This document shows, one piece after another, positions 15,288-22,725 of a DNA stretch of 34,523 nt (position 1 is the first letter of the stretch; every line of letters begins with the position of its first letter). This stretch comes from CAZQSS01 sp964596405 (GTDB taxonomy: Bacteria; Patescibacteriota; Patescibacteriia; Magasanikbacterales; UBA10003): assembly GCA_964596405.1 (NCBI GenBank), contig CAZQSS010000005.1, positions 1 through 34,523 on the forward strand, written 5' to 3'. A model generated the notes under the pieces. The model saw nothing but the letters and a program-made list of their open reading frames with translations. It ran no database searches and was not told the origin of the DNA. The position numbers and the translations under genes are program-made.

Positions 15288-16568
15288 ATGAAAACCGAAC
15301 TTAAAAAACTGCCAAAATCCCAAATAGAGCTGACTATTGAAGTGCCTTATGAAGAAATGAATCACTGTTTGGAAGAAACCGCCGAGGCTCTGTCAAAGAC
15401 CTCGCCTTTGGCCGGTTTCAGGCCGGGCAAGGCGCCCTATGAAATGCTCAAACAACGTTTTGGCGAAATGAAAATTTTAGAAGCGGCCCTTGATCATGTG
15501 GTGGGGCATACTTTTTACGACGCGGTCAAAAAACATAATTTGGAAACCGTGGGCCAGCCGCAGATTAACGTGGAAAAAATGGCGCCGGGCAATCCTTTGA
15601 TTTATAAAGCGGTGGTGGCCCTTCTGCCAAAAATAAAAATGGCTAACTGGCGCTCGCTAAAAATCAAACGCCAGACAAAAAATATCGGCGAAAAAGAAGT
15701 GGATGAAGTGGTCCAAAACTTGCGCCAGATGCAGGCCAAAGAAAATCCGGTGGACCGGCCGTCGCAAAAAAGCGACAAAGTGATGATTGATATGGAAATC
15801 TTTCTGGACAAAGTGCCGGTGGACGGCGGCCAAGCCAAAGGTCACGCCGTTTATCTTAATGAAAATTATTATATCCCGGGTTTGCCGGAAAAACTTTTGG
15901 ATTTGAAAAAGGGCGATACGCGGGAATTTTCCTTGTCTTTCCCCACCGAACACTACCAAAAACATTTAGCCGGCAAGCTGGCCGATTTCAAAATAACAGT
16001 CAAAGATGTTTTTGAACGCATCTTGCCGGAGTTAACCGATGAGCTGGCCAAAAATGTCGGCCAAAAAGATCTGGCCGAACTGCGTCAAACCGTTATAAAT
16101 AACATGAAGCTGGAAGCCGAACAAAAAGAAGAACAGCGCGTAGAGATTGAACTGATTGAAAACCTGGTTAAACAATCGGAATTTGACGAGTTGCCGGACT
16201 CATTGGTCATCAACGAAAAACAAAAGATGTTTGCCGAACTTAAGGCCGGCCTAACCGAACGCGGCATCAGCTTTGAAGACTATCTTAAAAATCTCAAAAA
16301 AACCGAAGCTGACATGGCCAATGATTTTGAAAAAAATGCCATCGAAAGGGCCAAAACCGCTCTTTTAATGCGCGAGCTGGCCAAGGAAGAAAAAATTACC
16401 GCGACCACGGAAGAACACGACAAAGAGATAAAACGCATCCGCGAATTGTACAAAGAAAATCCGAATCTTGAAGATCGGCTAAACGCGCCCGAAATCAATG
16501 CTTACATTGATAATATGCTGGTCAACCGAAAAATTATTGAAATGATGAAGAAAGAGATTGTGAGTTGA
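15288..16568 (+). CDS. tig: Trigger factor, ribosome-associated chaperone and prolyl isomerase
   Basis: 426 residues, close to the usual 430. I start at the ATG at 15288 (MKTELKKLPKSQIELTIEVP) rather than the in-frame GTG at 15279, which lies in the upstream repeat. The ribosome-docking signature 'AGFRPGKAPYEMLKQRFG' is at about residue 43. The PPIase (FKBP-like) domain spans about 150-245 ('KGHAVYLNENYYIPGLPEKL' and 'LDLKKGDTREFSLSFP'). The C-terminal helical arm domain fills the rest. It binds nascent chains at the exit tunnel near uL23. It is flanked by an ATCTGTG repeat upstream and a 26-nt repeat downstream that also follows polA. Confidence 0.96.
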   Translation: MKTELKKLPKSQIELTIEVPYEEMNHCLEETAEALSKTSPLAGFRPGKAPYEMLKQRFGEMKILEAALDHVVGHTFYDAVKKHNLETVGQPQINVEKMAPGNPLIYKAVVALLPKIKMANWRSLKIKRQTKNIGEKEVDEVVQNLRQMQAKENPVDRPSQKSDKVMIDMEIFLDKVPVDGGQAKGHAVYLNENYYIPGLPEKLLDLKKGDTREFSLSFPTEHYQKHLAGKLADFKITVKDVFERILPELTDELAKNVGQKDLAELRQTVINNMKLEAEQKEEQRVEIELIENLVKQSEFDELPDSLVINEKQKMFAELKAGLTERGISFEDYLKNLKKTEADMANDFEKNAIERAKTALLMRELAKEEKITATTEEHDKEIKRIRELYKENPNLEDRLNAPEINAYIDNMLVNRKIIEMMKKEIVS

Positions 16569-16593
16569 AGAACTAAGCAAGATAAGGATTAAG
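16568..16593 (+). repeat. 26-nt direct repeat after tig
   Basis: Starts AAGAACTAAGCAAGATAAGG and overlaps the last base of the tig stop codon. An identical 26-nt copy is at 33468-33493, at the polA stop codon. Part of the unit (AAGGATT) is repeated once more here. Confidence 0.92.
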
Positions 16594-16605
16594 GATTAAG
16601 CCGAT

Positions 16606-16833
16606 ATGAAATTAAAAGTTCGCGTTCAGCCGAATGCCAAACAAGACTGTTTAAAAGAAACAATGGCTGACGGCACAATTAAAATCAGCCTGACCGCGCC
16701 AGCCATTGACGGCCGCGCCAACCAAGCGCTGATAAAATTTTTGAGTGACCATTTCAAAATTCCCAAAAGCCATATCAAACTCATCCGGGGACTAAAAAGT
16801 AGAAATAAAATAGTGGAAATATACGTTAAATAA
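16606..16833 (+). CDS. DUF167 / YggU-family small protein
   Basis: 75 residues, slightly shorter than the roughly 95 typical of the family. The core signature is clear: 'MKLKVRVQPNAKQDCLKET', then 'IKISLTAPAIDGRANQALIK' and 'IKLIRGLKSRNKIVEI'. This family (UPF0235) has a small alpha/beta fold of unknown function. It lies 37 nt after tig and is probably in the same transcript. Its stop codon is part of the terminator stem. Confidence 0.9.
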   Translation: MKLKVRVQPNAKQDCLKETMADGTIKISLTAPAIDGRANQALIKFLSDHFKIPKSHIKLIRGLKSRNKIVEIYVK

Positions 16834-16867
16834 AAATCCTCCCGATGCTACATCGCGGAGGATTTTT
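16832..16867. terminator. Bidirectional terminator, tig operon / CARDB gene
   Basis: The stem AAAAATCCTCC/GGAGGATTTTT lies between convergent genes. Its sequence is nearly the same as the terminator at 5363-5394, so a standard terminator stem seems to be reused in this genome. Confidence 0.9.
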
Positions 16868-16905
16868 ATTTAGATAATTTTTGTCTCTGCTCTTTACTCC
16901 CCGTG

Positions 16906-17406
16906 CTATCTGGGTGGAACAGCAGCCCAACTCTTATTATTCCCCTCGTCGCTCTCAACTACTTGATTCTTGCTATCAACTTCTGTAATCATGTTGACCA
17001 ACTTAAAGTTCGGCGGCACATCCACGAATACTTCTACTTCTTTACTCACAGATCCCGGTTCAAGCGGCTCAATCACGGCTTCTTTTACCAGCCCCGCATT
17101 GGTCATGCTGGCCTGTGGAATATTATCACCCATTTGTGTATAGATTTTAACCGTGGACGCGCCAGCCGTTGCCTTTCCTTGATTTTTGACGACGATTTTG
17201 AAACTTAACTTGCCGCCAGTTTGCCAGGTAGGCGCAAGCGTAGAGGTGCCAAAGAGATCGGGCTTTGCCCTTATAATGAAGACTCCCGGTGGACGCTGTA
17301 TAACGATAGCAATCGCGGCCACCGCGATAATGCCCGCGCCCAATGCGAGCCCGACTTTTGTGCTTGTTTTTATTTTTGTTTTTGTTAAGGTTGGCCGGTT
17401 GTCCAT
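16906..17406 (-). CDS. Membrane-anchored CARDB-domain protein
   Basis: 166 residues. A basic N-terminus (MDNRPTLTKTKIKTSTK) is followed by one membrane helix (VGLALGAGIIAVAAIAIVI), giving an outside-facing C-terminal domain. That domain reads as a CARDB-type beta-sandwich: 'KLSFKIVVKNQGKATAG' and the typical ending 'ITEVDSKNQVVESDEGNNKS'. The domain occurs in prokaryotic adhesins and envelope proteins. There is no operon partner: a 62-nt gap separates it from the upstream site-2 protease gene and a terminator lies downstream. The ligand is unknown. Confidence 0.82.
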   Translation of the reverse strand: MDNRPTLTKTKIKTSTKVGLALGAGIIAVAAIAIVIQRPPGVFIIRAKPDLFGTSTLAPTWQTGGKLSFKIVVKNQGKATAGASTVKIYTQMGDNIPQASMTNAGLVKEAVIEPLEPGSVSKEVEVFVDVPPNFKLVNMITEVDSKNQVVESDEGNNKSWAAVPPR

Positions 17407-17468
17407 AGAAAATAATAAAAAAGAATTAATTTTACCGCTTGGTTCTACTTAGAGATTACCACGGATTG

Positions 17469-18107
17469 TTAATTAATGTAAGTGGCCGCCCATTTGGTCA
17501 CAAATGATAAAAGTCGACCAATTATTCCCAGGCCGGATAAGGCGTCAATCAACAATAAACCCACCAAAAGATACCGGCCGTTTTTTATTAAAAATTCATA
17601 AGATCCATTCAATCTTAACATCCGCAACAAATCAAGTAAAAATTTAGACCCGTCAAATGGCGGCAAAGGAATTAAATTGACTACCAGCAATAAAGAATTG
17701 GCCACAATAAGCGAGGCAAAAAATATTTGCGCGTTCACCGACAGCGGACCGGCCGTTAAACCACGCAGTAATTGCGCCAAAGCGATGGTGACAATTAACA
17801 AAAGGGCGTTAGCCAGCGGACCGGCTAAAGCCACCAGGGTCGGACCAAAGGTCTGATAGCGTAAATTGGCCGGCTCAAAACGCACGGGTTTGGCCCACCC
17901 AAAACCAAATAATAACAAAAGAACAAAACCTAGAGGATCAATGTGGGGAAACGGGAATGGGGTCACGCGGCCTTCGCTCTTGGGTGTTTGATCGCCCAGA
18001 CTATAGGCCACCAACGCGTGCAGGAACTCGTGAAAAGTCAGGGCGATAGTTACGGCCATTAGCCAAAAGATACCGCCCCAGGGAGAAATTAAAAATTCAA
18101 CTGGCAT
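17469..18107 (-). CDS. Site-2 protease family (M50) integral membrane metalloprotease
   Basis: 212 residues from the ATG at 18107. The frame also reads 11 codons upstream through element E2 (MMKSCGVDILG). The first helix carries the zinc motif in 'ALTFHEFLHALVAYSLGD' (HExxH). The second conserved site is 'VNLIPLPPFDGSKFL', matching the usual NPxPPxDG. Four to six membrane helices fit a short M50 protease of the rhomboid-like/FtsH-independent type common in bacteria. The neighbouring upstream gene is a membrane-anchored AAA+ ATPase, so joint membrane proteolysis is possible but inferred. Substrate unknown. Confidence 0.9.
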   Translation of the reverse strand: MPVEFLISPWGGIFWLMAVTIALTFHEFLHALVAYSLGDQTPKSEGRVTPFPFPHIDPLGFVLLLLFGFGWAKPVRFEPANLRYQTFGPTLVALAGPLANALLLIVTIALAQLLRGLTAGPLSVNAQIFFASLIVANSLLLVVNLIPLPPFDGSKFLLDLLRMLRLNGSYEFLIKNGRYLLVGLLLIDALSGLGIIGRLLSFVTKWAATYIN

Positions 18108-18283
18108 ACCCAGTATATCAACCCCGCATGATTTCATCACTTGGGGATTTTAATTTAATTATCTACTTCCTAATTTTAACAGCCCTAGAAACATCAACCG
18201 TCTTCAGTGTTTCGCGAAGCGAAACCCCGTAGAATCACGTAGTGGCTCTACGGGGTCAAACTTGCGGGGTTGTATTACTGGGC
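18108..18283 (-). repeat. Start-codon palindromic element, family 1, copy E2 (with nested hairpin)
   Basis: 176 nt. It has the same ends as E1, and CATA on both flanks (18105-18108 and 18283-18286). It fills the whole gap between the AAA+ gene stop (18291) and the site-2 protease ATG (18107). The extra length comes from a nested CCCCGTAGA/TCTACGGGG hairpin at 18225-18255. Confidence 0.92.
18225..18255. repeat. Hairpin nested inside element E2
   Basis: A 31-nt perfect stem CCCCGTAGA/TCTACGGGG with CACGTAGTG in the loop. It interrupts the '…GCGAAAC-TTGCGGGG…' junction that is continuous in E1, E3 and E4. AAAC is found on both sides. Confidence 0.85.
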
Positions 18284-18290
18284 ATAATTT

Positions 18291-19460
18291 TTAGACCAAC
18301 TTTTCAACCGGAATACCCACCCAATCGGAAACAATTTTTTTAATATCATCCGCGGTAACCGTGGGAACACCCTCGCGCTCCTTAATTTCTATTTCTCCCA
18401 GTTCTTTAATAATATGCTCAAATTTGCGGCGGATGTCGGCAATTTCCGTCTCGTCGGCCATCTCCGCTTCAATTTTCTTCAGGTGTTCCAGCTCGTGTTT
18501 TAACTCCTCGCTTCTTTTTCTGGCTTCAGCCGTCACTTTGCTTTTATCATCGCCGGCGGCGTGCAAAATGGCCGCGGCATGCTTGGCCTCGTGGCCGGCT
18601 TCAATACCCACTTTGGCTCCGGCCTCGTCAATTAAATCAATGGCTTTGTCCGGGAGATTTCGGTCCTTAATATATTTTACCGAAAGATCAACGGCGACTT
18701 TGAGCGCCTCTGGAGAATATTGGACACTGTGGTGTTTTTCATAAGCCGGTATTATGCCCCGCAGAATCTCAAGCGCGTCAGCCGCCTTGGGTTCATTAAT
18801 GGCCACCGGCTGAAATCTGCGGTCCAGGGCGTCATCAGGCCGGATAAATCGCTCATATTCTTGGGAGGTGGTGGCGCCTATGGCTTGAAGGTCGCCGCGG
18901 GCCAAAGCCGGTTTTAAGATATCCGAAACATTGAGCGCCCCCTCGGAACCCTTGGCCTGAACGATCATGTGCACCTCGTCAATAAATAAAATAATTTGGC
19001 GTTTGGCGGCCAAAACTTCAGTCAGGATTTTTTTGACGCGCTCTTCAAATTCACCTCGGTATTTGGTGCCGGAAATTAGTCCGCCAAGGTCCAACGCAAG
19101 CACTCGTTTCGTTTTAAGATTCTCCGGCACATCGCCCGCGGCTATGCGCAAAACCAACCCCTCTACGACAGCGGTTTTGCCCACGCCCGGCGCGCCCAGC
19201 AGGATGGGGTTATTTTTTGTTTTTCGCGATAAAATATGAATAGTCCTCTCAATTTCTTCCTCGCGTCCCATGATAGGCTCTATCTTTCCCGCCCTGGCCT
19301 CGGCCGTAAGGTCTTTGGTGTAAGTTGAAAGAATTGAAGAGCCACCCATGCCTTTAAATTCCTTAACGCGCAGATACCAAACTAAATAAACACCCGCGAG
19401 CGCCAACACAATAACCAGTGTCCAGATGTTTAGAATAAAAGATTGAATAAAAGCGGGCAT
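18291..19460 (-). CDS. Membrane-anchored single-ring Hsp100 (ClpB/ClpC D1-type) AAA+ ATPase
   Basis: 389 residues from the ATG at 19460. One N-terminal membrane helix (about residues 5-27) replaces the usual Clp N-domain. A complete D1 module follows: 'MGREEEIERTIHILSRKTKN', Walker A 'LLGAPGVGKTAVVEGL', Walker B 'IILFIDEVHMIV', sensor/Arg-finger region 'ALDRRFQPVAI', and the D1 small domain 'YIKDRNLPDKAIDLIDEAGA'. A short coiled-coil M-like domain (KRSEELKHELEHLKKIEAEM) follows. The protein stops at 'DWVGIPVEKLV', exactly the D1-D2 linker of ClpC, so D2 and its ClpP-binding loop are absent. It is probably a membrane-tethered unfoldase. The stop lies 7 nt from element E2, and E3 abuts its start. 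Confidence 0.88.
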   Translation of the reverse strand: MPAFIQSFILNIWTLVIVLALAGVYLVWYLRVKEFKGMGGSSILSTYTKDLTAEARAGKIEPIMGREEEIERTIHILSRKTKNNPILLGAPGVGKTAVVEGLVLRIAAGDVPENLKTKRVLALDLGGLISGTKYRGEFEERVKKILTEVLAAKRQIILFIDEVHMIVQAKGSEGALNVSDILKPALARGDLQAIGATTSQEYERFIRPDDALDRRFQPVAINEPKAADALEILRGIIPAYEKHHSVQYSPEALKVAVDLSVKYIKDRNLPDKAIDLIDEAGAKVGIEAGHEAKHAAAILHAAGDDKSKVTAEARKRSEELKHELEHLKKIEAEMADETEIADIRRKFEHIIKELGEIEIKEREGVPTVTADDIKKIVSDWVGIPVEKLV

Positions 19461-19602
19461 ACCCAGTATATCAACCCCGCATGATTTCATCACTTGGGGA
19501 TATAAATTAAATTATTTTATTTTACTTATTTATTTGCCCGGCAGCCCTCATTTATCCTGGTGTGTTTCGCGAAGCGAAACTTGCGGGGTTGTATTACTGG
19601 GC
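19461..19602 (-). repeat. Start-codon palindromic element, family 1, copy E3
   Basis: 142 nt. The ends match E2 and E4, and CATA lies on both flanks. It touches the AAA+ gene ATG (19458-19460). The internal hairpin is GTTTCG-CGAAG-CGAAAC. The 19603-19713 stretch to the next gene holds nothing I recognise. Confidence 0.92.
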
Positions 19603-19713
19603 ATAAAATTTTATTTAAAATAATTTGTAAGCTTGCTACGTCATTACTATATCACAAACTGGCCTGTTTTTATAGATTATCACCGAACTTTTTACAAGAC
19701 AACCTGTTTGGTT

Positions 19714-20595
19714 TTAGTTTCTACCTCGTTTGGCCCACCACTGCACCGGCACAATAATCAAATTGTCCAAAACACTGAAAACCACCGAACCTAAAACCGC
19801 CAGCGGCCCGAACATTTGCAGAGCGATAAGCGATGAAATGGTAAAATTTTTGTAAATATCCACCACCACCCAAGTCACGTCTTCCCGCTTGGTCCGACCC
19901 AGCCAAACGCTTAAAACTATCTCCACTATCAACAAAAGCAAAACGATGCCGGCGGCCAAAATAACTTGACCTTTATTGTGCCAAACCAAATCGCGGGCCG
20001 GCGCGATAATCCCCCAAATCAAAATCATTAACAGGATAGTATTGGTATTGGCTGAGAGCTTGCCCAAAAATTCGTGCCATTTAAAATACCGGATGACTTG
20101 GGCAACAAACAAAGGAATCAAAACAATTTTGGCAATATAAATCAACATCGCCCAAAAATCAACCGCCACGGACTGACGAGCAAAAATCAAAACCAAAAAT
20201 GGAATCATCAGAGGACTTAAGAGATGGGTCATGGTCGTCACCACCAAAGCCTTAATTGATTCTCCGCCCAAAATTTGGGTGATAGCCACTACCGAAACCG
20301 CCGCCGGCGCCGCCGCCGCTAAAATTAGACCAACATAAATTTCTTTATCCAGGGCTGATTTAAACAAAAAAATAAACAAAGAGGGCAAAATAAAAATTAA
20401 ACACAAAACTAAAAGATACTGCCGCCACATTTTTGGCGCCTGTTTTAAGTCGGCCAAGTTTATCTTTAAGCCGCTTAAGGTCATGATGATCATCAGAATA
20501 TAAACCAAAAACGGTTTGATAAAAAATCCCGGCGTTGGCCAAATAAAACCCAAAACCACCGCCAAAAGTACCGCCGCCCAAAAATATTTTCGCAT
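19714..20595 (-). CDS. Bile acid:sodium symporter (SBF)-family transporter
   Basis: 293 residues, with about nine or ten hydrophobic helices from MRKYFWAAVLLAVVLGFIWP onward. The conserved SBF patterns 'YILMIIMTLSGLKINLADL' in helix 2 and 'LILAAAAPAAVSVVAI' in the core are visible. The family moves organic anions or small metabolites with Na+ (BASS, ACR3 relatives); no Cys typical of arsenite transporters is seen at the expected site. The start codon touches palindromic element E6, and an in-frame TAA just upstream shows no N-terminal extension is possible here. Substrate unknown. Confidence 0.85.
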   Translation of the reverse strand: MRKYFWAAVLLAVVLGFIWPTPGFFIKPFLVYILMIIMTLSGLKINLADLKQAPKMWRQYLLVLCLIFILPSLFIFLFKSALDKEIYVGLILAAAAPAAVSVVAITQILGGESIKALVVTTMTHLLSPLMIPFLVLIFARQSVAVDFWAMLIYIAKIVLIPLFVAQVIRYFKWHEFLGKLSANTNTILLMILIWGIIAPARDLVWHNKGQVILAAGIVLLLLIVEIVLSVWLGRTKREDVTWVVVDIYKNFTISSLIALQMFGPLAVLGSVVFSVLDNLIIVPVQWWAKRGRN

Positions 20596-20596
20596 A

Positions 20597-20724
20597 CCCC
20601 GTTAGAAGTTAGATAAATCAAGTCAAATAATTTCTTAGTATGATGATGGCTTTCTGTGCTGCCGCCGTTAGTGCTTAAACAAAAAATTTTCTAAAATTTT
20701 TTGTGTTGAGAACTTCTAACGGGG
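20597..20724. repeat. Palindromic element, family 2, copy E6
   Basis: 128 nt. The terminal stem is CCCCGTTAGAAGTT/AACTTCTAACGGGG. CATA on both flanks (20593-20596, 20725-20728) reads as a 4-bp direct repeat. On the minus strand it ends GGGGT-ATG at the SBF transporter start, the same arrangement as family 1. Confidence 0.88.
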
Positions 20725-20753
20725 CATACCCAATAAAATCTTCCTAAAAAAAT

Positions 20754-20837
20754 TGTAGGGAAGGCATCTCCCTTACTCCCATACCTGGAAGCGAGGCCAA
20801 GCTCACCCGAAAAGGGCAAGTAAATGCATTCCCTACA
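20754..20837. repeat. 84-nt hairpin element or small structured RNA
   Basis: The terminal stem TGTAGGGAAGGCAT/ATGCATTCCCTACA has one mismatch. The inner part contains TTACT/AGTAA and CCC/GGG pairs and a 'CCTGGAAGCGAGGCCAAG' loop region. I do not recognise a known family. Together with E6, E7 and the terminator it makes up most of the 526-bp gene-free stretch 20596-21121; the remainder (21007-21121) is part of a CCCGCCTGCC/GGCGGGCAGG inverted repeat. Confidence 0.6.
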
Positions 20838-20860
20838 TCTAAAGTATATCACAGTGGCAA

Positions 20861-20971
20861 CCCCATTACAAGTCTTGAGTTTGATGTTGCCTACTGACAG
20901 GCCAAGCCGTGAGACGGCTGCGCCTTCCAGTATTTCAATTTTAGGAACGCGTTGCTGGACTTGTAACGGGG
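20861..20971. repeat. Palindromic element, family 2, copy E7
   Basis: 111 nt. The terminal stem is CCCCATTACAAGTC/GACTTGTAACGGGG with one A-C mismatch on the plus strand (G-U on the minus strand). The internal hairpin is AAGCCGT/ACGGCT. The flanks (GCAA, TAAA) do not give a clear direct repeat. Confidence 0.82.
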
Positions 20972-20980
20972 TAAATAAAA

Positions 20981-21006
20981 AAGGAACAGATTTATCTGTT
21001 CCTTGA
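20981..21006 (-). terminator. Terminator on the minus strand after the HD-domain gene
   Basis: The stem AAGGAACAGAT/ATCTGTTCCTT has a 2-nt loop. On the minus strand it is followed by a six-T run, so it ends transcripts of the HD gene (stop at 21122). Confidence 0.75.
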
Positions 21007-21121
21007 TTTTTAGATTCAGCAAAAAAGAGCTTAAATTAGCCCCGCCTGCCTACGCCTTTTGGTTCTTAATCGCTCCTGAGTTACTTAGTCAAAACAAAAG
21101 TTATTTAAACTCGATAATGAA

Positions 21122-21967
21122 TCAAGACGGCATTGGCGGGCAGGCAAAAATCTGCCTCAAGTCATCTTCGGAATTGGCTAGAATATCAACCACCTTCTCG
21201 GCCATTTCTCTTGGCCGTTTGCCAACATGACTTTTGGCCAAAACTTCACGTAATTTACTGATGGCCACGTCGTGTTCGGCATCGCCCCGGGACCGAAAGG
21301 CCTGATATTCATCAACCATGGCCAGTAAAACGATGGCCGCCAACTGACTTTTCTCCAAATTAATGTGCGCCGGATTTTTATGTTGAAAGATGTGGTGCGA
21401 GCCGGCAATCAAGGCCACTTCTTCGTCTATCGCGCCGCCTTGGAATTTTTTGAGAATATCATAACCCCATTCAGCGTGGCGCCGCCAAAATTCAATCATT
21501 TTTTCTTCGGTGGCATCTATTTTCAATTCGTCTTTCAGTCGGCGCTCCATCTCAAATCTTTCTTTAAACTTTTCTTTCTCCAGAGCCTCTCTGATTGATA
21601 AATTGGCCATGCCCTTAAAAGCATCGTGAGTAAACATTTTACTGACGATGGCTCTAAGTTCGGGTGAAGCGTCAACCGGGCCGGATTTTCCGACATCATG
21701 AAGATCGGTGCCAAGACACATTTTCTCTTTAGAGATGCTAACCAACCCAAATTTTGGCCAAAGTATTCCTATAATTTCGGCCATCTGGGCGGCATCGCCA
21801 AAATGCGACCTTTCACCCTGAGCGAGTTGAACCAATCGGCTGTAAATCTCCGGATATTCTTCAATATGCACGCCGATTTTTTCGAATTCCTCATTAACCA
21901 ACATTTCCCCTCCTTTTTCCCGCGCCTCGGCTTCTTTCGCCGGATTGTTTTGGTTTTCTTGAAACAT
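21122..21967 (-). CDS. HD-domain phosphohydrolase, HD-GYP-like
   Basis: 281 residues. Metal-binding HD motifs in order: 'LGTDLHDVGKSGPVD' (HDxGK), 'WRRHAEWGYDILKKF' (HxxxGY), 'IAGSHHIFQHKN' (HH) and 'MVDEYQAFRSRGDAEHD' (D). This order resembles HD-GYP phosphodiesterases, but the GYP motif itself is not present. It could hydrolyse a nucleotide or cyclic dinucleotide, which cannot be decided here. The last residues (CPPMPS) come from a dispersed GGCGGGCAGG repeat overlapping the 3' end. Its own terminator lies at 20981. It follows yidD with a 50-nt gap on the same strand's upstream side. Confidence 0.82.
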   Translation of the reverse strand: MFQENQNNPAKEAEAREKGGEMLVNEEFEKIGVHIEEYPEIYSRLVQLAQGERSHFGDAAQMAEIIGILWPKFGLVSISKEKMCLGTDLHDVGKSGPVDASPELRAIVSKMFTHDAFKGMANLSIREALEKEKFKERFEMERRLKDELKIDATEEKMIEFWRRHAEWGYDILKKFQGGAIDEEVALIAGSHHIFQHKNPAHINLEKSQLAAIVLLAMVDEYQAFRSRGDAEHDVAISKLREVLAKSHVGKRPREMAEKVVDILANSEDDLRQIFACPPMPS

Positions 21968-22017
21968 ATCACCGCCGATTAAAAGACCTAATTTCTGCTA
22001 AAATTTTAACTCCTTTC

Positions 22018-22248
22018 CTAAGGATTGTCAATACCGCCACGGCTCCAGGGGTGGCAACGCAAAATCCGGCTTACCGCCTTAAATCCACCTCGCCAAAAAC
22101 CATATTTTTTCAATGCTCCTTTTCCATACTCCGAACAGGTGGGGTAAAAACGACAAAACCCGTAAGGATGCTTATACCGCAACCAACCGTGATCCGGTGA
22201 TAAGGTTTTTTGATAAAACCAAATCAATTTCAAAAATATCCATTTCAT
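22018..22248 (-). CDS. yidD: YidD, membrane protein insertion efficiency factor
   Basis: 76 residues. It contains the hallmark 'CRFYPTCSEYGKGALKKYG' and 'GFKAVSRILRCHPW' followed by a Gly-rich end. YidD is a small amphipathic peripheral membrane protein that helps YidC insert proteins. Its ATG overlaps the rnpA stop (ATGA), the conserved rpmH-rnpA-yidD order. yidC itself, usually next, is not here; an HD-domain gene follows instead. Confidence 0.96.
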   Translation of the reverse strand: MKWIFLKLIWFYQKTLSPDHGWLRYKHPYGFCRFYPTCSEYGKGALKKYGFWRGGFKAVSRILRCHPWSRGGIDNP

Positions 22249-22589
22249 AAAAGTCCGGCCCGGGCCAATAATAACGCGACTTCTTTTTCTATTTCTTGAT
22301 ACTCTTTGCCAATTAATCCGCCGGCCAAACTCAGTACCACATCAAAACCGGACTTCAATAACCCCTGCTTCGTTTTTAACCGGATGATTTCCCGGACCTG
22401 CCGTTTAACTCTGTTTCTAATAGTGGCCTTTTTACTGATTCTGGTTCCGATAATAAAACCGAAGCGGTTATAATTTAAACCATTTTTTAATAATTTTAAT
22501 TTTATATTGGAACTATAAAAAGACCTCCCTTGCTTTAAAACTGTTTTAAAGTCACGGTCGGTCTTTAAACGATTTTGCGATTGCAGCAT
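22245..22589 (-). CDS. rnpA: Ribonuclease P protein component
   Basis: 114 residues from the ATG at 22589 (MLQSQNRLKTDRDFKTVLKQ). The frame continues 11 codons upstream through E4 as MMKSCGVDILG, which I treat as untranslated or alternative. The RNR signature region reads 'GTRISKKATIRNRVKRQVRE', with the basic RNA-binding helix intact. RnpA helps the catalytic RNA trim tRNA 5' ends. In most bacteria rpmH and rnpA are nearly adjacent; here the 136-nt element E4 lies exactly between them and touches this ATG, so it may affect RnpA synthesis. Confidence 0.95.
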   Translation of the reverse strand: MLQSQNRLKTDRDFKTVLKQGRSFYSSNIKLKLLKNGLNYNRFGFIIGTRISKKATIRNRVKRQVREIIRLKTKQGLLKSGFDVVLSLAGGLIGKEYQEIEKEVALLLARAGLL

Positions 22590-22725
22590 ACCCAGTATAT
22601 CAACCCCGCATGATTTCATCACTTGGAGTTTTTGGTCTAATTATTTATTTTTAGTTTAACTGTCTAGTAATACTATCAATTCTTTTGTTTTGCGAAACAA
22701 AACTTGCGGGGTTGTATTACTGGGC
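22590..22725 (-). repeat. Start-codon palindromic element, family 1, copy E4
   Basis: 136 nt, between the rpmH stop (22729) and the rnpA ATG (22587-22589). The same ends are present and CATA flanks both sides. The small hairpin is GTTTTG-CGAAA-CAAAAC: relative to E3 both strands changed (TTCG to TTTG, CGAA to CAAA), a compensatory change. Confidence 0.93.

Noticed and set aside
20754..20837. Small SRP RNA (ffs)
   Set aside because: The 'GGAAG…GCCAAG' similarity is superficial; the conserved domain IV loops (AGGTCAGG, AGCAGC) are missing.
22245..22622. RnpA and the three other genes starting at MMKSCGVDILGM as the default annotation
   Set aside because: The first 11 codons are element sequence shared by unrelated proteins. 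The following ATG gives normal N-termini (a signal peptide in the WxL-like gene, a standard RnpA start), so I used it, keeping the extension as an open question.
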